From Promethearchaeia archaeon (GTDB lineage Archaea > Asgardarchaeota > Lokiarchaeia > Sigyniarchaeales > SOKP01): 64,000 nucleotides of DNA. The translations under genes were made by a program, and so were the position numbers. Below, piece by piece: positions 36,344-43,731 of the stretch. Under the pieces are notes generated by a model, which had not been told where the DNA came from, did not search any database, and worked only from the letters and a program-made list of their open reading frames with translations. The stretch lies in the NCBI GenBank assembly GCA_029856155.1, contig JAHQWL010000055.1, forward strand, positions 62,001 through 126,000. The letters are read 5' to 3'. The first letter of the stretch is position 1; each line of letters opens with the position of its first letter.

Positions 36344-36445
36344 CTAACGTCCCAACAATTTATAGAATCGTGTGTTCTCCTCATACGTCATCTTTATAAG
36401 AAAGGGTACACCTAATTCTGTATGTGGAAAATCAACAATCTCAGG
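36344..36445 (-). pseudogene. C-terminal remnant of a paralogue of the 37662-38261 gene
   Basis: Read on the minus strand, 33 codons (PEIVDFPHTELGVPFLIKM, then TYEENTRFYKLLGR) and a TAG match the end of the intact neighbour (PELKDFPQTEYGVPILTKM, TDEEKARFYKLLQL). About two thirds of positions are identical. An in-frame TAA stands directly before the matching part and no start is available. It is a relic of a duplicated copy, now separated from the intact gene by the hydroxyacyl-CoA dehydrogenase. Confidence 0.75.
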
Positions 36446-36563
36446 TTATAATTTTCCTATATAATTCTCTATTTGTTGTCAAAAAAATATTTTCAAAAAG
36501 TCTGATTATATTCGCAACAATCCCAGAACTCAAATAAAACTCCATTTTATTAACGGATTTTCT

Positions 36564-37463
36564 TTAAAAATCTGGACTTTCATATTCTGGGTTAGGATAT
36601 TTATAAAAACCTTGACCCGTCTTTATTCCGAGATGCCCTTTATCTACGAAATTAGTTTTAAGATACTCATATATTGCTTGTGCTTGTTTATCCCCGGATT
36701 TTATGGCATGTCGTTCTCGTAACTCTAAACCTACATCTAAGCCAATGCTATCCATAATCCCGAAAATTCCAATTCCCATATTCATCGTTTTCATCCAAGA
36801 TTTATCTACTTGCTGAGGAGTAGCGATTCCGTTTACTACTAATTCAAGTGCTTTATTTATCAATGCTAACAATAATGAATTGGTGATATATCCTGGATGC
36901 TCTTTGTCAAGAACGATCGGTGTTAATCCAATTCTTCTGCTAAATTCAATTATAACATCAATTACTTCTTTTGCTGTACCAGGATGTCCCATAATATCTG
37001 CAGTTTTAGTAATAAATATAGGGTTATTGGTGTGTAGTGCTAAAAACCTTTCAGGACGTCCTGTGCTTTTAGCTAACCATGAAGGTAAAAGCATGGATGT
37101 GTTTGTAGTGAATATTGTGTGTTTTGGGCACAATTTGTTAAATTTCTCAAATACTTCTCTCTTTAAAGAAACGATTTCCGGAACAGACTCAGAAAGTAAA
37201 TCAACATCTTTTGCTGCATCTGCGGGATCGTTGGTTGTATATATCCTCTTCAGCATTTGATCTGCTTCTTCCCTGCTAATTACTTCTTTGGCTACAATCA
37301 AATTCGTTCGCTTTTGAATATCATCCCACACTATATCGTTCTTCGCTGGATTTCTTATAAAAATTCTCACATCGTATCCATGCATGGCTGATTGCATACC
37401 CATTTGGACACCCATAGTCCCTGATCCTAGAATTATAATGCGCTTTATATTTTCGATTTTCAA
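36564..37463 (-). CDS. 3-hydroxyacyl-CoA dehydrogenase
   Basis: 299 residues from a TTG start. The Rossmann motif is GSGTMG at residues 13-18. The conserved catalytic His lies in LALHTNNPIFIT, which replaces the usual HFFNP; Glu/Asn partners lie in SESVPEIVSLKRE and GYITNSLLLALINKA. The C-terminal domain includes DKSWMKTMNMGIGIFGIMDSIG-like text, typical of this family. It oxidises 3-hydroxyacyl-CoA with NAD in beta-oxidation or related pathways. The HFFNP change suggests an unusual acyl group. It lies 198 nt downstream of the unknown 199-residue gene on the same strand. Confidence 0.9.
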   Translation of the reverse strand: MKIENIKRIIILGSGTMGVQMGMQSAMHGYDVRIFIRNPAKNDIVWDDIQKRTNLIVAKEVISREEADQMLKRIYTTNDPADAAKDVDLLSESVPEIVSLKREVFEKFNKLCPKHTIFTTNTSMLLPSWLAKSTGRPERFLALHTNNPIFITKTADIMGHPGTAKEVIDVIIEFSRRIGLTPIVLDKEHPGYITNSLLLALINKALELVVNGIATPQQVDKSWMKTMNMGIGIFGIMDSIGLDVGLELRERHAIKSGDKQAQAIYEYLKTNFVDKGHLGIKTGQGFYKYPNPEYESPDF

Positions 37464-37661
37464 AATTTTCAGTCGATTTTATTCTTGATTATGCTTTATA
37501 GAAATTAAGTCCTAAATCCGTAATAAAATTCTGTATTAGATACTTTTTACCTATGGATCTACAATTTTTCTTACCATTCCTATTACATAAACCTTAAGTT
37601 TTCAAGGAATTATTAAATTTATTAGAGAGTCTAATAGACTAGTAAAAAAACTCTTCTTCAG

Positions 37662-38261
37662 TTATAACTGTAACAATTTATAAAATCGTGCTTTTTCTTC
37701 ATCTGTCATCTTAGTAAGAATCGGTACACCATATTCAGTTTGGGGAAAATCCTTAAGCTCTGGTGAATGTCTCAGTCGTCTAGCGGTAATATTATGAAGA
37801 CCTTCTCCACCAATCCCCATGAGTGCTTCTCCAATAACAGGAGGAAATAATGGTTTGCTCTTGAAAATACTTGTGTTATTACGTATTCCTACTATTTCTA
37901 ATTCTTCAAACAACTTTCTTTCATCATTCATTCGCTTTTCTTGGCCCTTAAGGTCGTAGATGAAGGAGGAGGCATGTGCTATTAATGCCCACTCAATAGC
38001 AACATGAAATCCAGGAAGTTCTAGGCATTCTTTCGATAATGATGCTCCTCCACTGACTTTTCTGTCGTGGATCATAAAGTGCCAACCTACTCTATCTCGT
38101 CCAGCTAAAAGACGTTTTGGTATATGTGTATATTCTTCACTGAATCCCCATTCAAATTTACTAAGATCTAACTTAGCTTGCTTGATGAGATTCACACCTG
38201 TTTTAGCAGCAAACTCACACCACTCTAAAGAACCGAACTCCCACTTTTCAAGTTCATTCAC
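37662..38261 (-). CDS. Protein of unknown function, 199 residues
   Basis: Starts at GTG with GGAG 7 nt upstream; an ATG two bases earlier is followed at once by a stop. The sequence is soluble and mixed alpha/beta, with aromatic-rich parts (KFEWGFSEEYTHIPKR, GRDRVGWHFMIHDRK) and a helix FHVAIEWALIAHASSF. It ends with TEYGVPILTKMTDEEKARFY. I recognise no family or catalytic motif. A decayed copy of its C-terminus lies at 36344-36445, so the gene was once duplicated. Same strand as the hydroxyacyl-CoA dehydrogenase and possibly cotranscribed with it. Confidence 0.75.
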   Translation of the reverse strand: MNELEKWEFGSLEWCEFAAKTGVNLIKQAKLDLSKFEWGFSEEYTHIPKRLLAGRDRVGWHFMIHDRKVSGGASLSKECLELPGFHVAIEWALIAHASSFIYDLKGQEKRMNDERKLFEELEIVGIRNNTSIFKSKPLFPPVIGEALMGIGGEGLHNITARRLRHSPELKDFPQTEYGVPILTKMTDEEKARFYKLLQL

Positions 38262-38436
38262 ATTTTATCTCCTCTTGATGGTTAAATCTTTTATTTGTTC
38301 TAATATTTCAGTATTGGTTTATTTAAAATAAAAATTTTAGGTTTCTATTGTAATAATACTAATATAATTCACAAATTTTTTCAAATATGATTAATAATCA
38401 TTAATAACGGGATATTTTTAAAAATCGGTTCAAAAA

Positions 38437-39303
38437 ATGAAATTAAGGGATTATCATACACACAACAGACGATGTGGACATGCGTTAGGTGAAATTGAGG
38501 ATTACATAAAAGCTGCGATTGATAAGGATCTTAAAGAAATAGGGATTTCAGATCATTTTCCATTAGGAGCGGTAATTGATGACCCACAATTAGCAGAATT
38601 CATTAAAAAAGCGTCAATGGAAGTTGAGGAATTCCCTAGGTATATTAAAGAAATAAAAGGACTGAAAGAAAAATATAAGGATAAAATAAGCATTCGAATA
38701 TCCACAGAAGTTAATTTTTACACTCCTGGAAGAGCTTTATCTCGGCAAAAGGAGGTTCTTAAACCTTTTATGGATGATATGGATTATATAATTGGGGCGA
38801 TACATGATATAAAATGGCATGAGTCTCCTGTAATCGTCATGTATCCCAATGAGGAAATTCTAAGAGAGTATGGTGGAGACAAAATTATATTAGAATATTT
38901 TAACAAGTTGATAAAACTGGTAGATTCTAATTTTTTTGATGTAATTGCTCATTTTGATTTTTATCGTATTTTATTCCGTCCAAATAATCCCGAATATTCA
39001 CAGTATTTATGGCAAAAGCTCTTGGATCTATTAGACAAGATTAAAAGTCGAGGATTGGCTATTGAGATTAATACGTCGGGATTTCTTAAAAAACTTGGAA
39101 GTCAACATCCAGATGATGAAATTATTAAAGAAATAATTCAACGTAATATTCCTCTAGTGTTAGGTTCTGATGCTCATAGACCAAAATATGTTGGATACAT
39201 GTTTCAAGAAACTATAGAAAAGTTAAGAAAATTGGGTTTATCTCATTTATGTATATATGAAAAACGTGAGCAAAAATTAGAAAAAATTTTATATCTCTTT
39301 TAA
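38437..39303 (+). CDS. PHP-domain phosphatase (histidinol-phosphatase HisJ-like)
   Basis: 288 residues. The N-terminal metal motif is HTH at residues 7-9, followed by CGHALGEIEDYIKAA and ISDHFPL. Later metal ligands appear in EVNFY, GAIHDIKWHE, IAHFDFYRI and LGSDAHRPKYVG. Length and motif order match HisJ-type histidinol-phosphatases of the PHP superfamily, which hydrolyse phosphate esters using a trinuclear metal site. No other his genes are nearby, so it may instead act on another small phosphate ester. Confidence 0.85.
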   Translation: MKLRDYHTHNRRCGHALGEIEDYIKAAIDKDLKEIGISDHFPLGAVIDDPQLAEFIKKASMEVEEFPRYIKEIKGLKEKYKDKISIRISTEVNFYTPGRALSRQKEVLKPFMDDMDYIIGAIHDIKWHESPVIVMYPNEEILREYGGDKIILEYFNKLIKLVDSNFFDVIAHFDFYRILFRPNNPEYSQYLWQKLLDLLDKIKSRGLAIEINTSGFLKKLGSQHPDDEIIKEIIQRNIPLVLGSDAHRPKYVGYMFQETIEKLRKLGLSHLCIYEKREQKLEKILYLF

Positions 39304-39391
39304 GAAAAGAAAATATTTTGATGTTATAAAATAATAGTCGTTACAACCGAATTCTCAATACAAAGTTTAATTATCTTTAAGCAATTGAAAA

Positions 39392-39459
39392 TGAATCATA
39401 AATTTAAAATTGAAATATATCTTTCAATTACATAAGTTAAATATACATATATAATTTAA
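39392..39459. repeat. 68-bp promoter-type repeat, copy B
   Basis: Ungapped match to 17536-17603 with seven differences. It ends 27 nt before the TTG start of the LLM oxidoreductase; AAGTAAG and an A-tract lead to GGAG at 39477-39480. The two copies are 22 kb apart in front of unrelated genes. Confidence 0.7.
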
Positions 39460-39486
39460 AAAGTAAGTAAAAAAAAGGAGATTTTG

Positions 39487-40401
39487 TTGGAATTTGGAGC
39501 GCAAATATTAAATTATTTTAACACATGGGAAGAAATCCTTCCGACGATTAAGCATATAGATGCAGGACCGTGGAGTAGCCTGATGTTCTCAGATCATTTT
39601 CTACCACCCTATCCTGGAGCAAATCTGGAAGCTGAATCTGCTTTAGAGAGCTGGACCATGCTCACGGCGACCGCTGCTGTTACAGAACGAGTGAGATTAG
39701 CGGTGCTTGTAACAGGCAATTTATTTCGTAATCCGGCATTACTTGCTAAAATGGCTTCCACTATAGACCAAATCTCTAAAGGTCGGCTTATCCTAGCTAT
39801 TGGTGCTGGTTGGTATGAACGAGAGCATGAGGCATTCGGTTGGAACTTTCCAGGAGTTAAGGAGAGGTGTGATCGTCTTGAAGAGGCAGTAGAGCTGATA
39901 AAAATGCTGTTTACTGCTGATGGGCCAATAGATTACAATGGTCAGTATTATAAGCTTAATCAAGCATATTTTTCGCCTCCCTGTATACAGAAGCCACATA
40001 TTCCAATCATGGTTGGAGGAAATGGAGAAAAAAGGACATTACGTACACTCGCTCGTTTCGGTGATATTGCTAATATTGATCTTAATAAACCTGGAACTCC
40101 AGAATTGTTTAGACATAAACTGGATGTGATTGAACGACATTGTGAAGAACTTGGTCGTGATCCATCTGAAATTAAAAAAACTATGGTGACTCCATTACGA
40201 ATTTTTGACGATGAAAAAGAAGCTGCCCAGTATCTTGAAAAACGTGGAAGAAAAACATGGTTATACGGTACAGTTCCATATATAATTGAACGAGTTCAGC
40301 AATATATCGATGCTGGTGCCGAGGAGATCATATTTAGTGGTCTATCCACCGTTGAATGGGCTGAGCAAGTAGAAGACAAGATTTTTCCAGCGTTTAGCTG
40401 A
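39487..40401 (+). CDS. LLM-class, F420-type luciferase-like oxidoreductase (copy 1)
   Basis: 304 residues from the second of two consecutive TTG codons. GGAG at 39477-39480 is 6 nt from it. The paralogue at 46245-47156 begins MQFGAQINNY, matching EFGAQILNY here. It is a TIM-barrel flavin/F420-dependent family: LMFSDHFLPP, RLILAIGAGWYEREHEAFG and PHIPIMVGGNGEKRTLRTLARFGD. F420 is common in archaea and the last motif fits F420-binding members. It probably oxidises or reduces a small organic substrate by hydride transfer. It is 68 nt upstream of the glycyl-radical activase and likely in the same transcript. Confidence 0.88.
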   Translation: MEFGAQILNYFNTWEEILPTIKHIDAGPWSSLMFSDHFLPPYPGANLEAESALESWTMLTATAAVTERVRLAVLVTGNLFRNPALLAKMASTIDQISKGRLILAIGAGWYEREHEAFGWNFPGVKERCDRLEEAVELIKMLFTADGPIDYNGQYYKLNQAYFSPPCIQKPHIPIMVGGNGEKRTLRTLARFGDIANIDLNKPGTPELFRHKLDVIERHCEELGRDPSEIKKTMVTPLRIFDDEKEAAQYLEKRGRKTWLYGTVPYIIERVQQYIDAGAEEIIFSGLSTVEWAEQVEDKIFPAFS

Positions 40402-40469
40402 GATTTTTTTATTTTTAAAAATAAGTTCCGTGTAGTATCTTCAAATGACCAGAAAACAAATATTGAGAA

Positions 40470-41375
40470 ATGAAAGGATTAATTTATGACATTCAAAGGT
40501 TTGCCATTCATGATGGTCCAGGAATTAGGACCTTAATTTACATGAAAGGATGCCCCCTTAGATGTTTATGGTGTTCTTCACCTCACACGCAAAAAAAGTC
40601 TCCAGAAATTCTCTATCTTGAGTCAAATTGTAAAGGATGCTTGAGCTGTGTTGAGGCGTGTCCAGAAAAAGCCATTAAACTTTCTGATAATGAGAAAATA
40701 ACGATAGATAGAAACATTTGTAATACCTGTGGTCAGTGTGTTGAAACATGCCCTAACGACGCTTTAAGACTTGTAGGAAAACAAATAACGGTAGAAGAAC
40801 TATTCCAAGATGTAATGAAGGACAATCCCTTTTACAGAAGGTCAAAAGGAGGGGTCACGGTAGGGGGCGGTGAACCTACTATGCAACATGAATTTGTCGC
40901 GAATTTTCTTAAGAAATGTAAGGAAACGTATATTCACGCAGCAATCGAAACCTGCGGATATGCAAAATGGGAAAGTTTGGAAAATATCCTCGATTATGTA
41001 GATCTCCTCTATTTTGACATTAAGCACATGGATTCAAACATCCACAAAAAAATTACGGGGATTTCAAACGAAATAATCTTAGAGAATGCAAGAAAAGCTT
41101 CTAAATTGAAACCACTTATAATCCGCATTCCTCTAATACCGGATATTAACGATTCTGAAGAAAATATTTTAAAAACGGCAGGGTTCGCTGCCGAATTAGG
41201 AGAAAATCTACTGTGGATTGAACTTCTACCTTACCACAAGTTTGGAATTGTTACTTATGAGCAACTTGGTCGAGAGTATGAACTCAAGGATGTTGAACCT
41301 CCGAGCGAAGAACACATGAAAAAATTAAAGGCGCTCGTTGAGTCCTGTGGTGTAAAGGCTCAAATAGGTGGATAA
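40470..41375 (+). CDS. Glycyl radical enzyme activating enzyme (radical SAM)
   Basis: 301 residues. The radical SAM cluster motif is C28, C32, C35 in MKGCPLRCLWC, preceded by IHDGPGIRTLIY, typical of PFL activases. Two additional ferredoxin-like motifs follow (CKGCLSCVEACPEKA and CNTCGQCVETCPNDA), as in activases of dehydratase or hydrocarbon-adding glycyl radical enzymes and unlike PflA. GGVTVGGGEPTMQHEF binds SAM. It should install the glycyl radical on the enzyme at 43732-46206, from which it is separated by an oppositely oriented Mo/W oxidoreductase. Confidence 0.94.
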   Translation: MKGLIYDIQRFAIHDGPGIRTLIYMKGCPLRCLWCSSPHTQKKSPEILYLESNCKGCLSCVEACPEKAIKLSDNEKITIDRNICNTCGQCVETCPNDALRLVGKQITVEELFQDVMKDNPFYRRSKGGVTVGGGEPTMQHEFVANFLKKCKETYIHAAIETCGYAKWESLENILDYVDLLYFDIKHMDSNIHKKITGISNEIILENARKASKLKPLIIRIPLIPDINDSEENILKTAGFAAELGENLLWIELLPYHKFGIVTYEQLGREYELKDVEPPSEEHMKKLKALVESCGVKAQIGG

Positions 41376-41394
41376 TACCTCTTAAAAAATCCAT

Positions 41395-43482
41395 CTACAT
41401 TTTTTCGACTCGACATAAAAGAGCTTTTGTTGATACTGAAGCTGTTATTGAATCCTTTGGGCCATCGTCTGTAATTTGATTAATGTTTAACTTTTCCCAC
41501 CCATCTTCTCTTCCATACCAGAACCCGTGAGGTGTGTGAACAATTTTTGGATGTGTCTCCTCGAAGTACTTAACTTTAACCTCAACTTTACCTCTTGGTG
41601 AAACCAAATGAACCCACTCTCCGTCTTCAATTCCTAGACTTTTACATGTATCAGGATGTATTTCAAGTTCAGGATCCGGTGCGTTTTTCCTAAGAGATGG
41701 AATATTTCGAAATGAGGAATGATAATAGGACAAGATTCTCCTCCCTGTGGTTAATACAAGAGGGTATTTCTTCCATAGATCAGGGGTGCTAACAGGGCTT
41801 TCTGGTGGTTCCTTATACGCAGGAATAGGATTTAAACCCCATTCTTCAAAATACTTTGGACACAATCCAATTTTACCCGATGGTGTATTAAACCTACCCC
41901 TTTTTTCATACAATTTGTATTTCATGGGAAGAGAAAATTTGCCGACTTTTTTAAATTCCTCAAATGTCATCCCAATAGGTTCTAAGCGATAATTGAGAGA
42001 TTCTTCAACTGTCTGCCAATAGTCTTTGAGACCCATTTTTTTAGCGAGTTCAACTAAGATTTCTTTTTCGCAACGACACTCTGGAACGGGTTCTACAGCT
42101 TTCACTTGACAGAAAACATGGTTTTTCATGCTCAAATCTTCAATATCATCCCTTTCTGTCCAATGCGCTGCTGGAAGCACGACATCCGCCATTTGTGTGG
42201 TAGGTGTGTGGAAGTAATCCACGGAAAATAGAAATTCTAAAGCATTTAAAGCTTCCTTGACATGTTTAGAGTTAGCATATGCACACATGGGATTAGTAGC
42301 AAACAATCCAATGGTTTTAACAGGATACGGGTCTTCCTTAAGAATAGCATCCCATACTAATTCAGGAGTTACTGACATTCCTGTGAAGCGTATCCCTGGA
42401 AATTTATCACGACCTATTTTTTTCTTTGCTTGTTCAGCTGATAACGCGATTTCATATTGATAGTCGCCCCCATAACAACTCCGCGCTTTTGTTGGAGGTA
42501 CATGACTTACATTTCCTCCTTTAATGTCTAAATTTCCGGTAATCGCGGCTAAAATGGTGAGTGAGCGTGTGAGATCGAAAACATTAATTGATTGGCAGGC
42601 ACCACCAGGACCAGGACCCATCGCAGCAGGCTTAGTTGTAGCATAGGTGATCGCTGCCGCTTCTATCTCTTCAGATGGAATCCATGTTAATTCAGCAACA
42701 CGGTCCAAATTGAATTCTGAGGCACGTTCCTTTAACTGGTCAAAACCTTCGGTCCATTTTTCTACGAATTCTTTATCGTATAGTTCATTTTCAATGATTA
42801 CGTTTATGAAACAAAGAGCCAATGCTACATCAGTTCCAGGTCTAATGGCAAGCCAGTGATCTGCTTTGCGTGTATATGAATTACCTCTAGGATCAACAAC
42901 AATGAGTTTAGCTCCTGCTTTTAAACCTTTTCTAATGAAATAATTATAAATTCCGGGGTATGATTTTTCAGGATTATGTGCCCACAACAATATGCATTTA
43001 CTATTCCCATAGTCAGGATCGAGTATTCCAAATCCAGCGGTGAGAGAGCTTGCGAGGACAATAGGAGCACCGCTCATGTGACCAGCTGACATGAAATTAG
43101 GTGTCCCAAATAGACTCATAAAGCGGTAAATCCAAGGTGGCATGCCTCTTGTCGTGCCTTGACCAAATACGACGGATTCAGCCCCCCATTTTTCTCGCGT
43201 TTCAAGGAGTTTTTTAGCTATAGTGTCAAGAGCTTTTTCCCAAGATACTTCCTCAAACTTTCCTTCTCCTCGTTTCCCAACTCTTATCAATGGTTTGGTC
43301 AGTCGTTCAGGATGATATATTATCTCCATACATGCCCTCCCTTTTGGGCACATATATCCATGGCTTATGGGATGGTCCTTGTCTCCTTTTACTCCCACTA
43401 TTTTTCCATCTTTTACTTCGAGAAGCACACCACAACGGGAGTGACAGTCAAAACAGATCGTTCGAACAGTTTTAGTACTCAT
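41395..43482 (-). CDS. Molybdopterin oxidoreductase (Mo/W-bisPGD family), stand-alone
   Basis: 695 residues. The N-terminal [4Fe-4S] motif is CFDCHSRC with CPKGRACMEI, followed by HPERLTKPLIRVGKRGEG and VSWEKALDTIAKKLL. GHMSGAPIVLAS lies where related proteins carry the metal-ligating residue, so Ser is the probable ligand. AHNPEKSYPGIYNY, DHWLAIRPGTDVALAL and GLFATNPMCAYANSKHV follow, with a C-terminal LTTGRRILSYYHSSFRN domain. No Fe-S partner or Tat signal is seen. It is inserted on the opposite strand between the activase and the glycyl radical enzyme, suggesting a role in the same pathway. It is only distantly similar to the 12720-15014 enzyme. Confidence 0.92.
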   Translation of the reverse strand: MSTKTVRTICFDCHSRCGVLLEVKDGKIVGVKGDKDHPISHGYMCPKGRACMEIIYHPERLTKPLIRVGKRGEGKFEEVSWEKALDTIAKKLLETREKWGAESVVFGQGTTRGMPPWIYRFMSLFGTPNFMSAGHMSGAPIVLASSLTAGFGILDPDYGNSKCILLWAHNPEKSYPGIYNYFIRKGLKAGAKLIVVDPRGNSYTRKADHWLAIRPGTDVALALCFINVIIENELYDKEFVEKWTEGFDQLKERASEFNLDRVAELTWIPSEEIEAAAITYATTKPAAMGPGPGGACQSINVFDLTRSLTILAAITGNLDIKGGNVSHVPPTKARSCYGGDYQYEIALSAEQAKKKIGRDKFPGIRFTGMSVTPELVWDAILKEDPYPVKTIGLFATNPMCAYANSKHVKEALNALEFLFSVDYFHTPTTQMADVVLPAAHWTERDDIEDLSMKNHVFCQVKAVEPVPECRCEKEILVELAKKMGLKDYWQTVEESLNYRLEPIGMTFEEFKKVGKFSLPMKYKLYEKRGRFNTPSGKIGLCPKYFEEWGLNPIPAYKEPPESPVSTPDLWKKYPLVLTTGRRILSYYHSSFRNIPSLRKNAPDPELEIHPDTCKSLGIEDGEWVHLVSPRGKVEVKVKYFEETHPKIVHTPHGFWYGREDGWEKLNINQITDDGPKDSITASVSTKALLCRVEKM

Positions 43483-43731
43483 ACCCTACTCAATTTTAGC
43501 AATTTTAACAATTTTAGTATTTATGAATATTTCTTTATTTATAATCTTTCAAATCAGAGATTGAAAATGTTAATATCTAATCTTTTCGCTTTCCCATAAA
43601 GATATTATAATAAAAAATATTAAAATCGGAATAAAATATACAGCATATATTTAAAAATTTCTAATCCCTAATATAAACAGTAGTTAATTTTTTCATCCTT
43701 TTAAAATAATTTAGAAGAGAAGTTTCGAAAA

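Noticed and set aside
36500..36545. Weak similarity (GIVANI on the minus strand) to the small membrane protein at 31159-31653
   Set aside because: Only about 15 nt match well and the flanks need gaps; too short to call a remnant in AT-rich DNA.
36880..37260. 126-codon plus-strand frame
   Set aside because: Shadow of the 3-hydroxyacyl-CoA dehydrogenase on the minus strand.
43159..43599. 146-codon plus-strand frame
   Set aside because: Mostly antisense to the N-terminus of the Mo/W oxidoreductase, whose Fe-S cysteines are clear; no recognisable protein in this frame.
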